A DNA stretch of 64,000 nt from positions 18,842,077 to 18,906,076 of the forward strand of contig OX335646.2 of the NCBI GenBank assembly GCA_946894095.1, read 5' to 3'. A program made the translations under genes and the position numbers. Positions 1-12,200 of the stretch are shown piece by piece. This DNA is from Incurvaria masculella (taxonomy: Eukaryota > Arthropoda > Insecta > Lepidoptera > Incurvariidae). Position 1 is the first letter of the stretch. Each line of letters begins with the position of its first letter. The notes below the pieces were generated by a model. The model saw only the letters and a list, made by a program, of their open reading frames with translations, made no database searches and was not told the origin of the DNA.

Positions 1-164
1 CAGCAACGTTACGAGATCATCCGGAGGATATTTTTGATAATGTTTGCCCTCCAAAACAAGAAATATCTGGTCATTGTTTATTGCTTCATCTTATATTATC
101 TACTTAGGGATTAACTGTTTCGGGTATCTTTCAAAATCAACCGGCATATGTTACTAGAACAAAC
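1..164 (-). other. Intron after the FN3-3 first-half exon, cut by the window edge
   Basis: Starts at the GTTTGT donor at 164. No coding or repeat signal recognised. Confidence 0.6.
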
Positions 165-292
165 CTCGTATAGCAGTTCGTATCCCAGGAGTATCCCACC
201 GCGCAGGTCAAGCGGCGGCGGCTCCCACCACACGCGCACGCTCTGCGCCGACAGCGGCTCGCACCGCACGCGCTGCGGGGACGCCTCGGGTA
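165..292 (-). CDS. Dscam-like: Dscam-like exon: FN3-3, first half
   Basis: 128 nt, phase 1 to phase 0, acceptor gcgtcgcag, donor GAG|GTTTGT. Encodes VPEASPQRVRCEPLS (first residue split), VWWEPPP with the core tryptophan pair, and GGILLGYELLYE. This is the last exon in the window; the gene continues below position 1. Confidence 0.92.
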
Positions 293-3200
293 CTGCGACG
301 CACGACTCACTTCAAATACAATTTCAAGCCACGAAACCACGTTGAAATAGTTGAACCATCTGCACGGTTCGTACATCAGAAGGTCGGTGAGGATTAAGAT
401 AATGTTTTGGAAACATGAAATATGTATTGAGTTGACGAAAATGAGGACTTGATATCAATACATAAAACTTTACCCTAGTTCGTATTTTGGTAGAAATAAC
501 TTGGCAGGAAGTCGATTCAACTCTACATCCCTTAGAGTTGGGGGGTCTCTAAATTCAATGATACCTCGGGGCCGTCGACGAGACGCACGGCCCGACGCTT
601 TATCGAGTCCAGCTCGATTGAATCTACGTACGTTCTGTTATTGAGAGAATAATGATATGATCGAGTTCCATACAATGACTTGTTTTTTCAGTCATATTTT
701 GAAATATTTTCCTGAAATTTTGCACGTTAGATAAATAAACTAATTTAGATAAAACGTCCGTACGTTTTGATTATTTGATAACTTATCCATAAGGCTCTTA
801 ATATTTGTATCAAAATGTTTAAGGGCATAGAGCATGGATATAAGTCTAGTTCTCATAAAAATCAGCTACAGACGTAGCTCTCAGTTGGTTTCAGGTTCAG
901 TTTGGTTGACTGAGGAAACAGGCACGAGCCATTGTATAGAACTCAATTAATTCATTATCCTCTTAAGATTATTATATTAGCTAATGCGTATGTTTCTTTG
1001 CGTTAAGTTCATGAACTTTATGGAATGAGAGCATGAAAAAAAACATGTATAATTTCATTTAACGTTCTCCAATATAGTAATTTTTATTTTTCACGGAACA
1101 AAATTTCCGAAGTCATGTCTCAAACATTTTCAAGTTTGCTGCTGATAAAGACAGTAACTTATAAAATACCATTTTAAAGAGCGTAAACATTATTTACCAA
1201 TTTTGTTAAAGTTATGTTTTGAAAAATCTATAATAAATAAGAGCTTTGAAAAATCTCTTTAACGAAACAATTAAAAACCGGTTTCACGGGTTATCCGGAT
1301 TGGTTACATTTCGAAAGATTTAATCCAAGCTGCTCTAACTAAGAGACGTCGGGCTCTGGCTACCTTGTTTAAATCGCAAAAAAATATTGAAAAAGGTCAG
1401 GTATAAGGCTGCTCTTAACATTGAGTTTGATCAGCAAGTTCGAGCGCAAGTAGGAGCAGGCACCTCCTTCCATGGTGGTGGCGGTGAGGGGGGGCGAGGC
1501 GGGGCCGGCGCCGACGGCGTTGAACGCGCGCACGCGCACGTCGTAGTGGGCGTGCGTGCGCAGCGCCGACAGCACGGCCTCGCCGGCGCCCCAGCCCGCC
1601 GCCGGCAGCGAGCGCGACGTGTTCTCGGCGGCGCCCGCCTCGCGCCACGACACCACGTAGCCGAGCAGCTCGCCGTTCCACGACTCCTGCGGTGGCGCCT
1701 GCGGACGGGTTTTCATTTCATGAAAAACTCTCCGAAAAACCAGTATTGGTGGCTGGGCTGAGAGACCAAAGGAGCTCAGAATAGCCAAATCCACGTCACC
1801 TGGCGCAACCACGCTCGGCGAGGCACCATACCGGCGAATTTACGGACATCGTTCAACTATAGAGTTTGTTCAAATCACGTTTAAAGATTCCCAGGTTATA
1901 GGAAAGATATCTAAGATATGATATAAATTCATTTCAGACATTAAAGAAAATTTATTTTTTATAAGTGGACATGGATGGCTAATACCACACACACAGGCAT
2001 TGTAAAAGCCCAATACACCATTGCGGCATTACAAACACTAAATACGTCATTCATTGTACGCAACCGGTTTAATTGTACCATGATTTGATGAACGGTGGTG
2101 TTCGAATTCAGATTAAACGTTAAATTTTTTTTTTATTTGTCGACGTAGACTTATTTCAAAACAATAGTTACGGAAAACAAAATACATTAATACTATCGGA
2201 AACTATCTACAATTAAGGACAAACACAGCATGCTTCAAAAATTATCAAGCTTAGCAAACGTTTAAAGTCATTGGAAAACTAGGTATAATTCTTTACCTTC
2301 CATTTGACGAGTAGCTCTCCAGGTGCGGTCGCCTGAACTTGGACGGAATGTGGAGGATCTGACGGTGCTGTAAAACCATTATACTAGTAAATCTACATAT
2401 CTTCTGAATGGTTACAATGTTTAAACGATTTTTTGAGACTTTTTTTCGTTAGGTTTATCAACAAAAGTACAGCTCTGACTATCATATAACAAACATACAT
2501 TTATATTTAGCCTTAGTGCACTTTGAGTAATATTATATAATGTCACAAGTAGAAGCAGAATTCGAATGTTCACTGACCAGTATAATAAAAGTTTGGCTTT
2601 TTAAGAAAATAAAATATATTCTTGTTTTCACGAAGGTAAAGAGAGGAAAGGAAAATACAAAATACTTAAAAAACATAATCAATTTAGTAGCTACAAAACA
2701 TAAACTGAAAATAATTTTACGTCAAACAAAGAAAGAGTCGGTTTTAAAAACATCACTTAACATTATTATGCTTGACAATGCGTATGGTTTTTGGAACCCT
2801 TTGGATTGAGAAAAAAAACTTTTCGGTCTAATATCATTTTATACTTAAAATATAATTTTATACTTTTATACTTAAACTTAAATTATCTTTAAAATATCAT
2901 TTTAAAGACCGTAACAATATCTACCAATTTAGTTAAGGTTATGTTTAACTTTTTGAAAAATATTTTTGAAACAATAAAAAAAATGTTCACGCTTTATGTA
3001 GATTGGCCACATTTCGAAATATTTATTCCTAGTTGCTCTAACATAGCTCTAACTAAGCGACGTCGGACTCTGGCTATCTCGTTTCAATCGCAAACATTGG
3101 TTGAAAATTTTGAAGTACAATGATGCTCTTAAGCGGACAAGTGGACAGAACAAAATTAAGATTCACCTTCCTCCATAGTCTTGACGATGACCGGCTCGGA

Positions 3201-6200
3201 GTACTCGCTCTCTCCGATGGCGTTGACGGCGGCGAGTCGGAGCGCATAGGCCGTGGCGGGCCGCAGACCCTCGATGCGGTACTCCAGGAGTGTGGACTCG
3301 TCCGCGGGCTCCGAGCCAACGGCGGCTCTGGGGTCGAGAAAAATATCGTTCAGGCCTTCGAACCCTAGCAGCCGTATTCAGGGAGAATACGTCAAAACTT
3401 AGTACGAGATTAGCACCGGACCAACCAAACAAAAATCGGTTTAGTCCGGAGTATTAAAGTTAGTCCGCCTACTCTGAATACGGCTGTAGTTCTTTTTATA
3501 AAGTATGTCATAACTTATGAAACTTTTCTAAATACGGACGCGTAATAATTGACTGTTTCGAATTCCCTGATTTGTGCACCACTAAAAGCTCTAAAATGAA
3601 CAAAACAGCAATGAAAAAGATCATTTCATTTGCTTTTGAAAAGTTCAGGAATACGAAAACCAACCTTTAGCTCAACTGCTTTTATTTATTTATTTATTTA
3701 TTTATTTATAAGTTTTAGACAGGCAGCATATGCTGATGCGTCTAAATCCAGTGTTTAACTTGATAAATTTATAGGTAAATTTAGTTGCTAAGTGGTTTTT
3801 AATAAATAAAAAAAATGATTATTTTTTTTTACATTCGATTTTGTTTGACATGGTTATCCAGTCTATTTTTGAATTGGTTGGTGTTCGTAGCGTTAATCAC
3901 GTCTTCTGGGAGTTTATTCCATGCCTCTACTACTCGGTTGGTTATGTAGTTTTTGCGAGTATTCGTTCTAGAGGCCGTGACTTGCAGTTTCATGTTGTGC
4001 CCTCGAAGATGAACATTCTGGTTGCGTGCAAATATTTCAATGAGTTCTGGGCAGTCGTACTTAAAGGTGAGAATTTTGTAAATTTCGATTAGGTCCCCTC
4101 TTTGACGGCGTGACTCCAGAGTAGGCAGGTTTAGAGCTTCAAGTCTCTCTTCGTAGCTCAGGTTACGTAGCTCAAGGGGGATCTTGGTGAATCTTCGTTG
4201 TACTCGTTCCAACTGCTGGATGTCTTTGGCAAAGTAGGGTTGCCAGATCTGGAAACCATATTCCAGAAGCGGCCGTACAAAGGTTTTATAGATTTTGAGC
4301 ATAACTTCTGGGGTCAGCATATGAAACGCTTTTTTAATTAGTTATATAAGAGAGTTGTTTTTTTTTACAATTTGGGTGATATGAGGTTCCCACTCAAATC
4401 AAAGTTGATTGTGATCCCAAGATCCTTTTGAGATGTAACTGGTTGCAACTGCGTGTTGTCCAGATAGTATGGTAGCTTGGGGTTCTTCTTTCCAAGATGG
4501 AGTACTGTGCATTTTTGAGCATTTAGCTTAATGAGCCAATCCGAAGACCAGTGGTGGATGTTGATTAGATCACCTTGTAGTTGAGTGTGACCAGTCGTTG
4601 GATTATCAAAGTACTTTGAATCATCTGCGAAGAATTTAAAGTTGGATTTGATGATAGCATGCAGATCAGTAATGTAAATGTTGTAGAGGGTTGTAGCTAT
4701 CACCGAACCTTGAGGAACTCCGCTCCAGACAGGCCTTGGACCAGATAGAGTCTCTCCTATACGTACTTGTAATTGTCTGTTGTTTAAGTAGGCCTCTATC
4801 CAGTTTAACAACTTTCCTCTAATGCCAAAATGATCAAGTTTGGCCACCAGACGTCGAAGTGGGATACGATCGAAGGCCTTCTCGTAATCCAGGTAGATGA
4901 CATCGATTGGGGAACCTATGCCCAATGCTGAGGTCCACACATTCAAACATTCTAGCAGATTTGTCGTTGTCGAGCGTTTTGACATAAATCCGTGTTGCTC
5001 ATTAACTATGATGTGGTTGTTTGCCAGAAAGTCTTTAATATTGCGGTTGATTATCTTCTCCATACACTTAGTGACAATACAAGTAAGACTGATCGGCCTA
5101 TAGTTAATAGGATCTAATTTGCTGCCTTTCTTGTAGATAGGTGTGATCAGGGCTCTTCTCCAATCATCTGGCAATTCAGCAGTTTCAAAAGAACTATTCA
5201 TAATTTGACACAGTGGCTTGAACAGAATCTCACGTTTTTTCAGAATCACTGCAGGTATGCCGTCGGGTCCCATAGCTGTGTCCTCGCGTAGATTTTGCAG
5301 GCAACTTAGGACGTCAGCCTCAGTGAAATGCACATCATCAATAGCGCCTCGCACACGGGGCGAGTTTACACAAGGGATGTTCCCAGGTGGTTCTCGAACG
5401 TAATTTGACTCAAATTGTTTTGCCAAGGCATCGGCTATGTCGACGTCACTTGTGACAAAAGCTCCATTTCCGTCCAGTAGCATGTGTGGTGTGGAGACTT
5501 TTGATGATAGCTGTTGTCTTATGTATCCATAGAAGGCTTTGCTACCGCGGTTCAGAATTCCTGTTTCGAATTTTGTTCTGGAGGATCGATTCATAGCCAA
5601 AAGTTTATTGTTAAGACGTCTATACTTAAGATGATCTTCGGGATGGTCTGTTCTTCTATATTTATCCCACATTGCTTTTTTTTGTTTTATTATATCAATA
5701 ATGTCACTTGTTATCCAGGGTTTATTATGTGATGATCCTTTTTTTTTTCGAGTTTCAGGACTGCTATCACTTACTATGTTCATTAAAGTTGTTTTAAACT
5801 TTTCCCATTTACCAACAGTTGTTGGTATCTTATCGAGTGATTCATCGAGTTGCATTAATATGGGGTTGGAAATAATCGCCTCGATGTCTGCTTTAAAGTA
5901 GTTTTTCCGGGTTGTAGTAGAATCTTTGAGCTTTTGTGTTATTTCAACTTGGATGGTTGCTAATAAAACACTGTGATCGGACTTCCCTATCGGTGGGAGA
6001 TAGTCTAATTTTGTTATTAGATTTACATCGTTACACAATATCAAGTCTAAAAGTGATGGGCGATTGCCATCTCTAAACCGAGTGGGCTTCTCGACTAGTT
6101 GGTAAATATTGCTATTTGTAAACATGTCTTCAAAATAGTATTCACGGTTGGGCAGATTGTGCTGTATGTGATGGAGGGGCCAGGTTATGTTTCGAAAATT

Positions 6201-9200
6201 AAAATCGCCAAATATCAGTACATTTTGAGTCTCACACACTGATGCCATGTTTTGAAAAAGTGCGAGTTCATCCTCCACCAAGCAGTTGTCGGGTCTGTAA
6301 ACGCCGACTAGCAAAACGTTCAGTGCATTGTAGGTAAGGTTGAGCCACAGCGCTTCTATGCTTGGCAAGCGAGTGAAGCGGGTATTGAGAGTTGCTACCA
6401 GCGGAATACCTTTTACACACTTTGCTATGTATATCGCCACTCCGCCGCCCACACGACCAATACGGTCAGCTCGAAACAGAGTGTAGTTAGGTATTTTCAC
6501 TGTGCTATCAGGAATTGTGTCTTTGAGCCAGCTTTCAGTTATGATAATAATGCCAGGCTTAATCATATTTATTCGTGCAAGAAAGAGGTCGAATTTAGCA
6601 CAAAGTGAAGCTGTGTTTGTATAGAAAAATGTGATTTCTGATAAGGCGATTTTGATGTCAGTTAGTTTTTTTGTTTGTTGACAATTTTCAGACTCCCAGT
6701 AATATATTTGATCGTAAGGTCCGTCTCTCCATTGCTCACTCTCTCAGCCAGCTCCTCGCGCAGTCGCTTGAGCTGTTCACGCTGGTGAGGGGTCATATCG
6801 GACTTGATCGTTATGGTTGCTGGCAGCAGATTTTTATTTTTAAAAATATTAATGGCTTTCTTCTTACCTGCCATAATCAATTTGATTGGGCGAGACGATG
6901 TGGCACCAGGCTGTGGCTTACCCAGGCGGATAGCGGCGAGTGGCCTGTCTTGCTGTGGTAGCGCTGCGAGTGCCTGTATCGCACCGTCCATGTCGTGCTT
7001 CCTGCGTTGCTCCACATTTTCTGACTGCGACTCAGGGATCCCAAACATTATGATGTTGGCGCTCCTTTTTTTCCTTTCCTGGAGCTCCTCCAACACGGTG
7101 TCGAGATTCGACGTCCTGCCCCCATTCAGCTTCAGCTCACTCATCTCATTCCTAAGCCCCCCAATCTCGGCTTTTAGCTCCATGATAAGGCTTTTCAGAG
7201 TAGGAAGCTCCTTGATTCCGAGCTCACAATCTGGGCACAGATATTTAAGTGAGCGTACTTGCAGTTGGAGCACTCGCATTTCTGTGGCTGCCAGCCCACT
7301 GCACTTCACACATACTTCTCGTGTGCACCCAAAACATGAGATTCTAGGGTTCTTGTCGTCTGGTTTTGCAATTTTTTTATCACACTTCAGGCAAGTCGAC
7401 ATTGTTAGTATTTAATTAACAGAAATGAACAGTAAATTCAACTTATTTTAGGAATTGGAAAAAGAATTTTGTATTATTATGGATGTATGTGGGTAGTTTT
7501 AATGTTTATGTTTGGTCAGTAGCACATTTTCCGAATTTTCCAGGTGAAATTAATATTTTATGCTAAGATAACACTTTCACTAAGACATTATCTAGTTTTG
7601 AACATATTAATGTTAGTTTGGCTCCAAATTAACCACTTAGTATAATTTTAACACACAGAGTTGATATAAGACAAGTGTACAAGACAAAGTTGCAGGTAGT
7701 GTCATTTTTTTGAGTAAAATTTAAAATAAATAACAAAACATTCATTCGATATTATGTATGTCTTAATGATTACAACATTACTGTTTTACCGTTAATTTTG
7801 ACGTCAGGCGAGATCTAATCGGAGCATAGGCTATGCTGCATAGCATAAATAAAAATATATTTTCAAAATAGCACATTCATATTTTTGGTTCTCGCCATTC
7901 CTGCTTTAACGTGGGATATGCTACCAGACTAGACATTTTTCTTGTAAAAGAACTATTATTACAACTTTTAATAACTTTGTATAATAACGGTTAAAGCCCG
8001 ATGTCAATTAAAGTCCGAAATTATTTTTTCCTTCACCACACACATGTAAATTAATTTTAAGTTACTAATTATTTAAATATAATAAAAACAGCCATAGTTT
8101 TACGAATCAACGCTGCGAATTCCCATCTAAAATTTTGAGACGGAGATATATGTAATGTAAGCGTGCAATACAATATCGGTGTAAATGCACGAGAAAAGGC
8201 GTATAGGCCCCGGCGCGAGACGATTCTTTCCCGTTCCAAGTGCAAGCGCAGTAACCGAATCCCGTTTTGTCTCTGCGCAGCCGTTGGCGCTCGGAAGGGG
8301 AAGGAATCGTCTCGCTGCGTACTTCTCGATGACATGGTCGGCCGGCAGGTCGCGGGTGGGCGCGTGCAGCCAGTCGTCGCGCTCGGCGCGCAGGCGCGGC
8401 TCGCCCACCACGCGGTACTGCAGGCGGTACGTGCGCACGCGCGCGTTGCCGTCGTAGCCGCGCCGCCACGCGAGCCGAGCGCTGCGCGCGTCGCGCCACG
8501 CCACGCGCACTCCGCGCGGCGCCTCCGGGAACTCTGCCATGGGGCCAGACATGGATTAACACCGAATACGGTAGCTCTGGTTGTGGATCGGAGTTTTTTT
8601 TTGTGTGACTGGACATGGATGGCTAATACCACACCTTCTGTCATGGTATTAGCCCAACACACCACATGGGAACTAGGTGCCATGCCAGGACCTTCCTTAT
8701 ATTGCACGGCTACATTGAACTGGATGGAAAACACTAACAATTTTCATTGCCGCTTCGACCATCGTTCATCCAATGCGATGGTACCAACCCGGGCGGGATA
8801 AACCCTACCACCTAGTAAGTAAAGAAGGGGACCTACAGTTTAACGTGGAATCCGAACCACGGCCAGCCTCTCTCAACGGTCGAATGGTCACCCATCCAAG
8901 ACCAGACCGGACCCAGCGTTGCTTACCTTCGGAGAGCGATCGCCGAAGTATCGCGCCACTGGGCCAATGAGGCGGAGTATTCAAATATTTCTCTTTTACC
9001 GACTTAACAAAAGGAGGACGTTCAATGTTTGTATTTTTTTTGTCTGTTCGTGTTAACGTTTAATAAAAATCATCAATGACCTCAAATAATTTTCGCTTGG
9101 GGAGCAAAAGATACCTGTGCCCAGTGATTTTTGGCAGTAAGGTAATGCCACTCACTCGCTGTAACATTCCTGGTGAGAATGAAACAGTTTAAAATATTGG

Positions 9201-12200
9201 TACGGAGCGCAAGTATGTGCAAATACATATTTGAAAATTGTTTCTGAAATATGTTGCTTGACTGTATTGGTTAAAACTCGACAAAATAAGAAACGAAGCG
9301 TTTGCTGATTTTGAGTAATAATATTACGAGTATTTAGTTTGAGTAACTCATCGCGACCATAGGCGTTCTTCGCACGGCAACGGTGCACGGCCCAGTTACG
9401 ATTTACGGCATAGGAAATTATGTTCTACGTTGAGCGCGTGCCGCTGTCCGTCCGCACCTCCGATACAATTACTCTACTGAGCACCTCCCCTTGCACTGCG
9501 AGGTAGAGTAGCAACTCATCGCGACCATAGGCGTTCTCCGCACGGCAACGGTGCACAGCTGAGTTGCGATTCACGGCATCGGAAATGTTCTGCGTCGGCG
9601 GCGTACCCCTGTCCGTCCGCACGTCCCATACACTACTGACACGCTCCTCACCTTGCACTGCGAGGTAGAGTAGCAACTCGTCGCGACCGTACGCGTTCTC
9701 CGCACGGCAGCGATACACGCCTGAGTCGCGACGCTCGGCGTGGGCAATGCTCAGGGTTGAGCGTGCGCCGCTATCCGTCCGAACCTCCGAAACCGATACT
9801 CTGCAAACATTGTTTTAATGTTACGTCTCTTAAATCAGTAAGCAGGGGACCAGATCACTGACTTTCTTGCATATACTTTTTCACACAAAGCAACTACATC
9901 GCTTTTTCAACTTGACGAGGCCTTGCTTCGCGGACGATTCTAAGTGCATGTCATATGCGTAGGAAATAATTTGATTAAACTGCATCTAAGTATCGTTAGA
10001 TGCGTAAGGGAAGCAAGTCCTCATTGCAGAGAACAAGACGTCGAAGATGTTAATTTCTGCATCCTTTTACGTAAATAACTGTGGTTTGGTCTGTAAGAGT
10101 CCCAGATACAGCAGTCTAGTTGTTAAAATTATTCCGCGAACATGCATAATTTGACAGTCTTCTGATACTCCGTTTAATCGTCGAGATACTGCTTTCAGCT
10201 CTTCAGCTCTAGTGGTTATTTGTGCAAATGGTATATCTAGTACCTATTTCAGACAGCCGAACCCTTATATTCCGCGGAGCGTAGGATATGACGCTAATAT
10301 CGCTCGACAACCCTTATCACGAAAATATCAACTGCACGGTACAGTTCGAAACGTCGACCACAAGGACCGAGAAAAATAATTGTGGTAAGCCAATAACAGA
10401 CAATAGTTTAAAAACCCACAGAACACTCAAATCAGTTATTTGCAATATTATGTTGACTTTGCGATAATGTCCGATCTTTATGAGACAGATTCAAAAAGAC
10501 AAAGCGATTTCTCACCTATAAGTGGTAAGGTCGACCCGCTTTTGATCGTGTGTCCACTGGATCTGTATGGGCGGATCGCCGAGCGCGTCGCACTGGAGCG
10601 ACACCGCTGCCGTCCGCTTTGCCGTTATGTTACGGGACGAATACTCGAAGTGTGCTGGCTCTAAAACGAAAATCATAGGCATATACATAGAAATCATGAA
10701 TGGTCCCATTTATGGCTTCCAAGAACCAAATATGCAACATATCGGAGTCAAGAAAATCAAAGGTTATACAATTTCGTCGTTATATGAGTGACAATTTTGT
10801 CTTGGATGTACGGAAAATATGAAGTTCAATTGAATATTTCAATTGACGGATCTACCGAAATATACGATCACAGTGTTTTCCTTCACCGACAGGTATGCAT
10901 GTTACGTATGCATATGTTGCAGTTATCCAAAACCGATAGGCCATGAACTCTTTGGGCTCACCTCATTATGTAAGCCTAAACCAAAATACTTGGGATAGTC
11001 CACACTAGCGAGATTATCAATCCTACGAGTGGTTTTATAGTGCCATCCTAGTGCTAGTATGTCCGTGATGCGTGGTTTCAAAAGCACCTATCTTATTAAA
11101 TCGGATTAATTGTTAAGCTAATACCAAATCTCACCATTGACTGCGACGCGTATGATCTTCGCCAGACCCCTGCCGACCCCGTTGTCCGCCCTGCATAGGT
11201 ACTGGCCCTCGTGGCGTCTCGCAGCCGGCGCGATGCTGAGGGAGCCGTTCGCGAGCATGGAATGCTGCAGCTCCATGGACGAAACGGCCCTAAAGTCTAC
11301 GATTGTGCTTCCTAGAGAAAACGAAGAAAGGAATGCGTGAATTTAAGGAATACACTGCAAAATGTATTAAAACATTGGACTGATATAATCAATTGAAGAT
11401 TGAATTAAATTAATTTAACGGATCGATCGTCAATACAGCTATGGAGTGGACAGCCTAGTCTATGGTAAATCGTATTGGATGAAACAATTGTTGAATCGGC
11501 AATGAAACATTATCCGTGTTACCTGATCATAAAGAGGAAGGTCTTGGCATGGCACCTAATTCCTTCGGGAATGTGGTGTATTCGGCTTGTATCATGACGT
11601 TAGTTGTATGGTATTAGCCACCCATGTCAGGTTGCAAAACATTCATAAATTGAGAACAGCAGTCCATCCATCACTGAACCCCAAAGTACCAATCCTCATG
11701 CGCCCGTGAATCGAACACGAGAACAACTAAATTAGCAAAATACGCTTCTGACAACTTATTTTCGTGAAATTAATGGAAATGAAAAAAAATTGAACAATAT
11801 TATTCATCTCACCTTGCCCTTTGAGCCAGGTGACCTTTGGTTCTGGATAGCCCTTAGTTGCGCAGTTAACCAAAACTTGGGTACCGAGCAGTGCGGACAC
11901 ATCTTGGGGCTCGTATATCCAACTCGGTGCCACTGAAGGGAAAAGGATTTTATGTTATCAGTTAGTGTTTTGACAAATACGTTCTCACATGCCTTATAAT
12001 AAATTCGCGGTGATCATTTCGTGAAGTTGTGTGTGAAAACGTTTGGAAAGAAGTTTGGTATGGTCAAATAATTGTCAAACAATCATAACACAAACGCTAG
12101 CGTTTGGTATGGTCAAATAATTGTCAAACAATCACAACACAAACGCTAGCGTTTGTGTTGTGATTGTGCGTGATTGTTGCGTTTGTGTGTGTGGATTTAA

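Larger units (their letters stand above)
3682..7440 (-). mobile_element. CR1-like non-LTR retrotransposon (LINE), nearly full length, inactivated
   Basis: Minus-strand element inserted in the FN3-1 intron. It has a PHD-like zinc-finger ORF1, an endonuclease/reverse-transcriptase ORF2 and a 3' end of tandem TAAA repeats (3,682-3,712 on the plus strand read as TTTA). The combination of a PHD-type ORF1, an APE endonuclease, YRPISLT and FADD motifs and a short-repeat tail fits the CR1 group. The 5' limit is not defined by a visible duplication; about 7,440 is an estimate. ORF2 is broken near its C-terminus. Confidence 0.88.

Noticed and set aside
2540..2809. 89-codon lysine-rich frame
   Set aside because: AT-rich chance frame in an intron, no similarity or splice context.
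6804..7415. 203-codon plus-strand frame opposite LINE ORF1
   Set aside because: Antisense shadow; the minus-strand frame has the zinc-finger and coiled-coil features.
8163..8801. Long plus-strand open frame over the FN3-1 exon and SINE
   Set aside because: It is the antisense of the GC-rich exon; the minus-strand reading has splice sites, phase and FN3 motifs.
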